Assembly: GCA_963169155.1 (NCBI GenBank)
Contig: CAUJGI010000038.1
Location: 1 to 5,794, forward strand
Direction: 5' to 3'
Origin: Chloroflexota bacterium
GTDB taxonomy: Bacteria; Chloroflexota; Anaerolineae; Promineifilales; Promineifilaceae
DNA: 5,794 nucleotides
The notes under the pieces were generated by a model. That model searched no databases and was not told the DNA's origin. It was given only the letters and a program-made list of their open reading frames with translations. Position 1 is the stretch's first letter, and each line of letters starts with the position of its first letter. Below, in pieces: positions 1 to 5,342 of this stretch. The translations under genes were made by a program, and so were the position numbers.

Positions 1-387
1 CTTATTCCGTCAGATGTGAGCAATACGGCCGTTTCCAACACAACCAGCGCCGTGATTTCCGCGGAAGTTCGTAACAATGGAGCTGTTCCGGCTGGCGCTT
101 CCTTTACGGTGAGTTTCTATTCCAATTCTGGCTTAACGAACCTTATTGGTCAGGTTGTGGTGCCAGCTAACCTGTCTGGTTGTGCCATCGATGGACAAGA
201 GGTTTCCGTAACGTGGAACGGACTCGTGCCTGATCAGGTTAACCGATTTTGGGTAAAGGTGGACAGCGCCAGTGCGGTCGCGGAATCGAACGAATCTGAC
301 AACGTCGCCACCGGCATCGTTATTGTAGATCCGGATCAGGTCTTCTTGCCCATCGTTAACCGTGAAACCCGATTCCCGATCAAGTAG
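1..387 (+). CDS. CARDB-domain protein, C-terminal fragment
   Basis: The reading frame is open from the first base, so the gene starts upstream of the window. A GTG at position 16 is probably an internal valine. The visible 128 residues form one CARDB-like (adhesion-type beta-sandwich) repeat. Its marks are a V-R-N-N-G strand near the start, a T-V-S-F-Y strand, a W-N-G-L turn, and the typical closing stretch A-E-S-N-E-S-D-N just before the end of the domain. The tail V-F-L-P-I-V-N-R is a short hydrophobic motif that I associate with exported Chloroflexota proteins, where it often follows such domains. The likely location is the cell surface or outside the cell; the export signal would lie upstream and cannot be seen. 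No catalytic domain is visible in this fragment, so the function of the whole protein is unknown. The gene ends at TAG and is followed after 10 bases by an intrinsic terminator. Confidence 0.75.
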   Translation, partial: LIPSDVSNTAVSNTTSAVISAEVRNNGAVPAGASFTVSFYSNSGLTNLIGQVVVPANLSGCAIDGQEVSVTWNGLVPDQVNRFWVKVDSASAVAESNESDNVATGIVIVDPDQVFLPIVNRETRFPIK

Positions 388-397
388 GGAGCACTTT

Positions 398-428
398 AAA
401 AAGACATCCATATGGGGTGTCTTTTTTT
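398..428. terminator. Bidirectional intrinsic terminator
   Basis: A 12-bp stem (398-409 with 415-426, one G-U pair) closes a 5-base loop. The left arm begins with five A and the right arm ends in a run of seven T (422-428). It therefore works as a rho-independent terminator in both directions. It lies between the stop of the plus-strand CARDB gene (387) and the 3' end of the minus-strand tRNA (432), so it plausibly serves both convergent units. Confidence 0.85.
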
Positions 429-431
429 AGG

Positions 432-517
432 CGGAGAGGGTGGGATTCGAACCCACGGTGACCAAAGGCCACAGTGCTTTTCGAGAGCACCCCAATCGTC
501 CACTCTGGCACCTCTCC
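432..517 (-). tRNA. tRNA-Ser (anticodon CGA)
   Basis: The minus strand folds into a class II tRNA of 86 nt. It has a 7-bp acceptor stem (511-517 with 433-439) and a 3-bp D stem. The anticodon stem GTGCT/AGCAC closes the loop CTCGAAA, giving anticodon CGA, which reads the serine codon UCG. A long variable arm (GTGGCC paired with GGTCAC) is typical of serine tRNAs. The T arm is GTGGG-TTCGAAT-CCCAC and the discriminator is G. The bases after the discriminator are CCT, so the CCA end is not encoded and must be added by tRNA nucleotidyltransferase. It lies 58 bases downstream of the tadA stop on the same strand and is followed by the terminator at 398-428, so co-transcription with tadA is possible. 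No separate promoter was recognised in the repeat-filled gap. Confidence 0.96.
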
Positions 518-520
518 GTT

Positions 521-586
521 TTCGGTGATCAGTAAGCGGTATTCGGTAATCAGTAAACCAATTACCGATAACGGATTACCGCTTAC
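521..586. repeat. Cluster of short direct and inverted repeats
   Basis: Two 15-base direct copies, at 521-535 (ttcggtgatcagtaa) and 542-556 (ttcggtaatcagtaa), differ at one base and are offset by 21. The block is also an interrupted inverted repeat: 532-541 (gtaagcggta) matches 577-586 (taccgcttac) and 543-550 (tcggtaat) matches 561-568 (attaccga). The theme is iterated GGTAA(T/G)C. It fills the gap between tadA and the tRNA-Ser and its right arm covers the last codons of tadA. It looks like a dispersed palindromic (REP-like) element rather than a CRISPR, because there are no regular spacers. A hairpin role in tadA mRNA 3'-end formation is possible, but no T-run follows it. Confidence 0.6.
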
Positions 587-1076
587 CGGTTCTGAGCATT
601 TGAAAGAACTGCTGCAGCAACTCTGCCGCTTCCGCTTCCAGCACGCCGCTGGTGACGCTGACACGATGGTTAAAGCGGGTTTCATCCAGCACGTTGACAA
701 TGGAACCGTGCGCGCCAAACCGTACATCTTTCGCGCCGTAGACCAGGCGCGGCAGCCTGGCCTGGATCATTGCTCCGGCACACATCGGGCAGGGTTCCAA
801 GGTGCAGTAGAGCGTCACGCCGAGCAGCCGCCAGTTTTGCACCGCCACGGCCGTTTCCTTTAGCGCAATCATCTCGGCATGGGCGGTTGGGTCCTGGTCG
901 CTTTCCTTGCGGTTGTACCCCTGGCCAAAGATACGGCCGTCTAACACCGCCACCGCGCCAACCGGCACTTCACCCAGTTCCGCTGCTTTCGCCGCCTGCT
1001 CCAGCGCTACCTGCATCCACTGCTCATCCTGCTTTCGCTGGATTTCTTCTGGATTTATAACGTTCACCTCGTTCAC
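576..1076 (-). CDS. tadA: tRNA adenosine(34) deaminase TadA
   Basis: TadA deaminates adenosine 34 to inosine in the wobble position of tRNA-Arg(ACG), letting one tRNA read CGU, CGC and CGA. It is a cytoplasmic zinc enzyme acting as a homodimer. The 166-residue product from the GTG at 1076 matches the length of the E. coli enzyme. It shows the deaminase signature H-A-E at 66-68 (H66 zinc ligand, E68 proton shuttle) and P-C-P-M-C at 95-99 (C96 and C99 zinc ligands). The motif E-V-P-V-G-A-V at 36-42 and the stretch Y-G-A-K-D-V-R-F-G-A after the zinc motif are typical of TadA rather than of cytosine deaminases. The frame is open back to an ATG at 1199, but those 41 residues have no TadA similarity and contain the promoter, so they are not included. 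A GTG at 1067 is the other reasonable start. The last four residues (T-G-K-R) and the stop lie in the neighbouring repeat block. The gene is transcribed separately from the kai operon upstream, judging by its own promoter. Confidence 0.95.
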   Translation of the reverse strand: MNEVNVINPEEIQRKQDEQWMQVALEQAAKAAELGEVPVGAVAVLDGRIFGQGYNRKESDQDPTAHAEMIALKETAVAVQNWRLLGVTLYCTLEPCPMCAGAMIQARLPRLVYGAKDVRFGAHGSIVNVLDETRFNHRVSVTSGVLEAEAAELLQQFFQMLRTGKR

Positions 1077-1085
1077 AACGCCGGA

Positions 1086-1094
1086 ATTATAGCA
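1086..1094 (-). promoter_or_regulatory. Extended -10 promoter of tadA
   Basis: The minus strand reads TGC-TATAAT, a perfect -10 box with the TGn extension that can replace a -35 element. No good -35 lies 16-18 bases upstream. The transcription start expected about 7 bases downstream falls near 1079, only a few bases before the GTG at 1076, so the mRNA would be nearly leaderless. The element also argues against the upstream ATG at 1199 as the tadA start. Confidence 0.6.
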
Positions 1095-1194
1095 AACTCG
1101 TCCCGGGCAAGCGAATACCGGAGATAAAAGCACACCACAAATCGAACGAATTGAGAAATAACGCGAATTGTTTTTGATCCATTTGTATATCCGT

Positions 1195-1238
1195 GCCATT
1201 CCTGTTTTTACCCAGCTTCTGGCCTGGGTAGGAATGGC
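1195..1238. repeat. Bulged inverted repeat 3' of the kinase gene
   Basis: An 8-bp outer stem (1195-1202 gccattcc with 1231-1238 ggaatggc) is stacked on a 7-bp inner stem (1209-1215 tacccag with 1224-1230 ctgggta), with an 8-base loop and a 6-base bulge on one side only. It starts 19 bases after the stop of the histidine kinase gene on the minus strand. It could act as a terminator or mRNA 3'-end stabiliser for the kai operon. There is no T-run directly after it on either strand, so it is not a standard intrinsic terminator. Confidence 0.5.
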
Positions 1239-1256
1239 TTGTTAGTGGTTTGTGCC

Positions 1257-3500
1257 TTACCGCCGCGCACTCAGCACTGCCTGCACCTTGTTGGCCAGGT
1301 CGTTGACCGAAAAAGGTTTCTGGATAAAGTGGATTTTATCGTTCAGCGGCCCTTCATTGGTGAGGATATCGGCCGTGTACCCGGACATAAACAAAACCAT
1401 AAAGTGTGGGTAGAGGTCAATCAGATGTTTCGCCAGCTCACGGCCGTTCATCTCGGGCATCATCACGTCGGTAATTAGCAGGTCAATCTTGCCCCCATAC
1501 TCACGCGCTATTTGCAGCGCTACGTGGGGCGATAGGGCGGCCAGCACCTTGTATCCCTGGCTTTCCAGAATCGTCTCCAAAATTTCCAACATCGCTGGTT
1601 CATCCTCGGCCAACAGAATGGTTTCCTGGCCGAGGGCAGCGGGCATCAGTGGGGCCGCCTGGGGCGAAAGTTCCGGTTGCCCGATGTGCCGGGGCAGGTA
1701 AATCTGAAATTCCGATCCCTGATTGGGTTGGCTGACTACCCGGATAAACCCATCGTTTTGCCGGACGATGCCATACACCGTAGCCAGCCCTAAACCGGTG
1801 CCCTGGCCTATCTCTTTGGTCGTGAAAAACGGCTCAAACAAGTTGTTCATCACCTCAGGGCTCATGCCGCACCCATCATCGCTGACGGTAAGCCGAACAA
1901 ACTCGCCGGGAAGCAAGTCGGTATAGCCCGTGCCTTGCTCCGGCGTGATGACAACGTTGGCCGTCTCGATGATGATGTGGCCCGGTCCGGTGATGGCGTC
2001 GCGGGCGTTCAGGCACAGGTTGATTAAGATCTGGTCAATTTGCGAGGGATCAATGTTTACTGGGCATACGGCCGTTCCCGGTAGGCAAACCAGGTGAATA
2101 TCGGCACCAATCAGACGTTGCAGCATCTTCAGCATTTGCTCAATCGACTCATTTAAGTCCAGCACCCGCGGCGTAATCACCTGTTTCCGCGCAAAGGCCA
2201 ACAGCTGGCGTGTCAGATTGGCCGAACGCTGGGCGGCTTTGTGAATCTCTTGCAGGTCGCCCCAAATTGCTTCGCCCGGCGATACCCGCTCTAACGCCAC
2301 CTCGGTATTGCCCATAATCACGCTCAGCATATTGTTAAAATCGTGGGCCACACCGCCAGCCAACCGGCCAATGGATTCCATCTTTTGCACTTGGATCAGC
2401 TGGGCTCGCAGCGCTTCCCGCTCCGCTTCTGCTTGCTTGCGCTGCGTGATGTCACTTACCGTCGTCAAAACCCGCCAGTCGGAAAACGCAACAGGGGTGG
2501 CGCACACGTTTACCCAAATAGTCTCGCCACTTGGGCCAACAATGCCCACCTCAACGTTTTCGATGCTGTGTTGTTCGCGCCAGGCTACGTTCGTGGGGAA
2601 CTCCTCCAACGGCAAGGGCGTCCCATCAATACGCACGAAACGCAGCGGCATGTCGGCCGCTGTAGTCACTGCCTGGTGGGGCAGCGCCAGGATTTTCTCC
2701 AGCGTTGGATTGGATTCTTGTACCCGGTGAGCCTCGTCCACAACCGACACGCCAACCGGCAAAAGGTTGAAAAGCGTGCGTAACTTGAGTTCACTTGTTT
2801 GCAGGGCTTCCAGGGTCTCTTTCAATTCTTGTTCGGTAGCCTGGCGGCGTGCTTCCAGCGCCATTTTGTGCAGGGCAAAGGCCAGTTCGTTGGCTAATCC
2901 TCCAAAAAGGCTCTGCGCTTCGGCATCGGCGGCAAACTGTAAGGGGGTATAGACCAACAAGGTACCATAAAGCTGATTGTCAAAGGATAGGCTGTGGGCC
3001 AGGGCGGCACGGCCGTTGTTGTAAATGGCCAAGGGGCAGACGGCACAATCGATGACCGGGTTTTCCAGAACCACAAGGTTCTGCTCCTGGGTGCGCGCCA
3101 AACAGAAAGGTGGGTTTTGTTCGTCTCGCAGGATTTGTTGGACGGTGTCATTTACCGCAAAACCGGCCGCGGCTACGGCCGTTACCCGGTAGGTTGCTGG
3201 CGCATACAGCGCAATCCACGCCGTCTCATACCCCTCCATCTCCGTGAGAGCGGCACAGGCAGTGGCAATTAAACGTTCCGGCTGGCTTTCCTGAGCAATC
3301 AGGTGGCTAACTTTGCGCGTGGTTAACAGCACGTTTTTGATGTACCGGGCCTTTTCTTCGGCTTCCGCCAGGCGCAGGACCAACAGCCCCTTTTCGCCTA
3401 AAATCGCGTCAGCCTGCCCGGCTCGAATGGCCGCCAACTGTCCTTCGGCCGCTAAGCATCGCTGTTCCAATTCTTCGTAAGATGGTTTTGCTGTGGTCAT
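1257..3500 (-). CDS. Hybrid GAF-PAS sensor histidine kinase with receiver
   Basis: This 747-residue cytoplasmic-looking kinase has no evident membrane segment. Domain order: N-terminal helical region (about 1-65), GAF (about 70-215), coiled linker (about 213-243), PAS (about 240-350) ending in the usual S-D-I-T-Q-R-K-Q-A-E linker, HisKA dimerisation domain (about 365-440), HATPase (about 485-605) and a C-terminal receiver (about 626-745). The H-box G-G-V-A-H-D-F-N-N gives phosphoacceptor H386. The N-box is N494/N498 (N-A-R-D-A). G1 is D541-D-G-C-G-M, the F-box is L-F-E-P-F-F-T-T-K (554-562), and G2 is G-Q-G-T-G-L-G-L (565-572). The receiver is intact: E632/D633, phosphoacceptor D678, S706 and K728. 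The GAF domain has C133, C152 and C155. The start at 3500 is well fixed because an in-frame TGA lies 24 bases upstream. The gene lies 59 bases after kaiB on the same strand, so it is likely the third gene of the operon and a partner of KaiC/KaiB. It lacks the KaiB-like domain of cyanobacterial SasA, so it is not a SasA orthologue by architecture. Its signal and its target are not shown by the sequence. Confidence 0.92.
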   Translation of the reverse strand: MTTAKPSYEELEQRCLAAEGQLAAIRAGQADAILGEKGLLVLRLAEAEEKARYIKNVLLTTRKVSHLIAQESQPERLIATACAALTEMEGYETAWIALYAPATYRVTAVAAAGFAVNDTVQQILRDEQNPPFCLARTQEQNLVVLENPVIDCAVCPLAIYNNGRAALAHSLSFDNQLYGTLLVYTPLQFAADAEAQSLFGGLANELAFALHKMALEARRQATEQELKETLEALQTSELKLRTLFNLLPVGVSVVDEAHRVQESNPTLEKILALPHQAVTTAADMPLRFVRIDGTPLPLEEFPTNVAWREQHSIENVEVGIVGPSGETIWVNVCATPVAFSDWRVLTTVSDITQRKQAEAEREALRAQLIQVQKMESIGRLAGGVAHDFNNMLSVIMGNTEVALERVSPGEAIWGDLQEIHKAAQRSANLTRQLLAFARKQVITPRVLDLNESIEQMLKMLQRLIGADIHLVCLPGTAVCPVNIDPSQIDQILINLCLNARDAITGPGHIIIETANVVITPEQGTGYTDLLPGEFVRLTVSDDGCGMSPEVMNNLFEPFFTTKEIGQGTGLGLATVYGIVRQNDGFIRVVSQPNQGSEFQIYLPRHIGQPELSPQAAPLMPAALGQETILLAEDEPAMLEILETILESQGYKVLAALSPHVALQIAREYGGKIDLLITDVMMPEMNGRELAKHLIDLYPHFMVLFMSGYTADILTNEGPLNDKIHFIQKPFSVNDLANKVQAVLSARR

Positions 3501-3559
3501 GGAGCATCTTCTTATGCAGCGTCACCATATCGGAGGAGCTTATTTGGTGGCGGGCGCTA

Positions 3560-3862
3560 TTATCCAATTTGCAAAATACGCTCTAATGCGTTGCGATCAC
3601 TCAGGTTGCCATAAATGATGCCGCCTGGTTGCGGCGCCAAAATTTGCAGCGTGGGCGTGATAAAAATACCATTTTGTAATGCCATCTCCGGCTGAAGGTA
3701 CAGGTCTATGACCTCAATTTGAAAGCTGTGTTCCGGAAATTCGGCCAGGAAGTTGTTTAGATTCTCACGGGCGATGCGTGAATTCACCGCATTGTCGGAA
3801 ATAAAGAGCCGCAAGATGTAGTTTATGGACTGTTTTATACTGGAGAATTCGCTATTTACCAT
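3560..3862 (-). CDS. kaiB: KaiB-family protein
   Basis: KaiB binds the CI ring of KaiC and, in cyanobacteria, switches from a tetrameric ground fold to a thioredoxin-like fold to do so. This 100-residue product is close to the usual KaiB core length. Recognisable parts are the first strand N-Y-I-L-R-L-F-I-S (14-22), the helix with N-S-R-I-A-R-E-N-L (27-35), the strand I-E-V-I-D-L (49-54), the cis-proline motif I-T-P-T-L (68-72) and the G-N-L-S-D-R motif (85-90), equivalent to G-D-L-S-N-R in cyanobacterial KaiB. The protein ends about ten residues after that motif. Positions equivalent to the cyanobacterial fold-switch residues G89 and D91 appear to be I96 and Q98 by my eye alignment. Its ATG lies inside the end of kaiC (11-base overlap), which suggests translational coupling. 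It has tandem stops TAA-TAG. A thioredoxin-fold KaiB-like paralogue with another role is the alternative, but the neighbouring kaiC makes KaiB the better call. Confidence 0.88.
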   Translation of the reverse strand: MVNSEFSSIKQSINYILRLFISDNAVNSRIARENLNNFLAEFPEHSFQIEVIDLYLQPEMALQNGIFITPTLQILAPQPGGIIYGNLSDRNALERILQIG

Positions 3863-5279
3863 TCTTGGCCCCCGCGTTTACGCCGATTACCTGGACGCCC
3901 TGGGCCGATAGAGAAAACTCATGGACTTTGTTTGAGTGAGATTGTCCCCGCGATTTTAAGATGGCCAGTTCGCGGATGTACTTACCATTTTGCTCGGCGT
4001 TGCGCAAAATGATGACGGTATCAATCATCGACGAGAGATCCATGCCGGTGATTTCCAGGGTTTCGCGGGCGTTGGAGGTGAGGTTGGTGAGGACGCTCGT
4101 AATGCCCAGATCTTTGCAATGGTCAACCAAACGAAGCAAATAGTCGAAAGCGGCGTGCTCCGAACCCATCCGCCGACAGGCGGAAATGGCATCGACGACG
4201 ATCAGGCTGGGGCGGAACTGCTCAATGATTGTGAATGCCTGGATAAGATGTTCTTCGATACCCTGTGATTCCGGCATGGCCGATACAAAATTCAGTTTGC
4301 CCGAGTCCAGCGCCGGGCGCAGGTCTATCCCTGGGCTGAGCATACAGGAGAGCATGGCATCTACCGATTCCTCAAAGTTCAGGTAGAAGACACGTTCGCC
4401 GTTGGCCGTGGCGTTGCGGGTGAAGGACGCGGCAAAGGTGGTTTTGCCTGTGCCCGAAGTGCCGGCAATCAGCGTACACGAGCCGCGACGATAGCCGCCC
4501 CCCAACAGCACGTCCAGCCCGGATACGCCGCTGGAAACAGGCTCTCCCAGGGCGGTATGTCTGAGGTTGGTGGCGGTGATGGGAATGATCCAGACGCCCT
4601 GGTTGGTGAGGGCAAAGGGGTATTCATTACGGCCGTGTACCGAGCCACGATACTTCACCACCCGGATTCGCCGTGTGGTAACCTGTTCACTCACCCGTTC
4701 GTCCAGTTGAATCACGCAGTCGGCCATGTAATCCAAAAATTCGCGGTAGGAGTTAGACAGGTCGTCTTCATGCACTTTAACCGTCATAACGGCCGTTTGG
4801 TTATTATCGCGCAGCCAGTTCTGCAGCCGGTAAAGTTCCGTGCGCTCTTTACTCCGATTATCCAGCAGGCGCAAAAAAACGTCTGGGGCATCAATCACAA
4901 TTTGTTTGGACTGCATTTCGCTCGTTTTATGGCGCAGAATAGCCAAAATGCTGCCCAGGTCAAAGTCACCAGACAGGATGGCGTCTGGGTCGAACCGCGC
5001 ACCGATCAGGGCCAGGCGACCTTGTTTCTCCAGGGAAACGGTATCCCAGCCGAACATATTGGCGTAATGGTGCAGCGCCTGTTCCCGTTCTTCAAACGTG
5101 AGCAAGATGCCGGGACGGCCGTTCAACGCCCCACGAACAATAAATTCCAGACCAAACAACGTTTTGCCCGTTCCCGGGCCGCCGCTAAACAGCGTTAACC
5201 CACCTGAGGGAACACCTCCATTGAGCACTTCGTCCAAGCCTCGAATCCCGGTTGGTGTTTTAAGGGTGTGATTTGGCAT
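3852..5279 (-). CDS. kaiC: KaiC-family ATPase/autokinase
   Basis: KaiC is a double RecA-fold protein that forms hexamers, hydrolyses ATP slowly in CI and autophosphorylates in CII. The 475-residue product has both halves. CI (about 8-235) shows Walker A G-G-P-G-T-G-K-T (33-40), catalytic E63-E64 and Walker B ending at D130. CII (about 243-465) shows Walker A G-T-S-G-T-G-K-T (273-280), E303-E304, the A-M-P-E-S-Q-G-I-E-E-H-L stretch (334-345) close to canonical KaiC, and Walker B ending at D363. The phosphorylation site aligns as S416-S417, in place of S431-T432 of cyanobacteria; T411 matches T426. The chain stops about where the cyanobacterial A-loop begins, so the KaiA-binding tail is missing (475 versus 519 residues). 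An AAGGA ribosome site lies 6 bases before the ATG. It is the first gene of the kaiC-kaiB-kinase cluster and overlaps kaiB by 11 bases. The family assignment is strong. Whether it drives a true circadian rhythm or only an hourglass-type timer cannot be told from sequence. Confidence 0.94.
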   Translation of the reverse strand: MPNHTLKTPTGIRGLDEVLNGGVPSGGLTLFSGGPGTGKTLFGLEFIVRGALNGRPGILLTFEEREQALHHYANMFGWDTVSLEKQGRLALIGARFDPDAILSGDFDLGSILAILRHKTSEMQSKQIVIDAPDVFLRLLDNRSKERTELYRLQNWLRDNNQTAVMTVKVHEDDLSNSYREFLDYMADCVIQLDERVSEQVTTRRIRVVKYRGSVHGRNEYPFALTNQGVWIIPITATNLRHTALGEPVSSGVSGLDVLLGGGYRRGSCTLIAGTSGTGKTTFAASFTRNATANGERVFYLNFEESVDAMLSCMLSPGIDLRPALDSGKLNFVSAMPESQGIEEHLIQAFTIIEQFRPSLIVVDAISACRRMGSEHAAFDYLLRLVDHCKDLGITSVLTNLTSNARETLEITGMDLSSMIDTVIILRNAEQNGKYIRELAILKSRGQSHSNKVHEFSLSAQGVQVIGVNAGAKNGK

Positions 5280-5285
5280 TTTGTG

Positions 5286-5290
5286 TCCTT
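5286..5290 (-). promoter_or_regulatory. Ribosome binding site of kaiC
   Basis: The minus strand reads AAGGA six bases before the ATG at 5277-5279. This is the clearest Shine-Dalgarno sequence in the window and supports that start codon. Confidence 0.7.
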
Positions 5291-5342
5291 ATGTTTGGGG
5301 AGAAGCATATAATGCAGCTCCTCACTGGCGTTTGTGCACGAC

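Larger units (their letters stand above)
25..5122. repeat. Iterated palindrome ACGGCCGT (10 dispersed copies)
   Basis: Exact copies start at 25, 847, 933, 1440, 2068, 3009, 3175, 4629, 4789 and 5115. All ten lie in genes: one in the CARDB gene, two in tadA, four in the kinase, three in kaiC. About 0.1 copies would be expected by chance in this length. Five are read as Thr-Ala-Val (25, 847, 2068, 3175, 4789) and five as Asn/Asp/His-Gly-Arg (933, 1440, 3009, 4629, 5115). The third phase, which would give Arg-Pro, is never used. The coordinates given span the first to the last copy. Confidence 0.85.

Noticed and set aside
521..586. CRISPR array
   Set aside because: Only two direct copies with a 6-base gap and inverted symmetry; no regular spacers and no cas genes.
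474..863. 129-residue open frame on the plus strand over the tRNA and tadA
   Set aside because: It crosses the tRNA-Ser gene and runs antisense to tadA, so it cannot be a real gene alongside both.
1077..1199. N-terminal extension of tadA up to the ATG at 1199
   Set aside because: The 41 added residues have no TadA similarity, would give a protein longer than the family, and contain a TGC-TATAAT promoter; the outer arm of the 1195-1238 inverted repeat also begins there.
1371..1378. Further near-copies of the octamer, such as TCGGCCGT at 1370 and TTGGCCGT elsewhere
   Set aside because: They differ by one or two bases and were left out of the count so that the enrichment rests on exact palindromes only.
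2308..2783. Two overlapping plus-strand frames opposite the kinase PAS/HisKA region
   Set aside because: Both are antisense to a conserved kinase region and show no recognisable domain.
4557..5198. 213-residue open frame on the plus strand opposite kaiC
   Set aside because: It lies wholly antisense to conserved KaiC CI and linker sequence, has no known domain features, and is the kind of shadow frame that GC-rich genes produce.
5308..5313. TATAAT on the plus strand as a promoter
   Set aside because: No matching -35 and it would drive transcription antisense to the leader with no gene to the right; probably a chance match.
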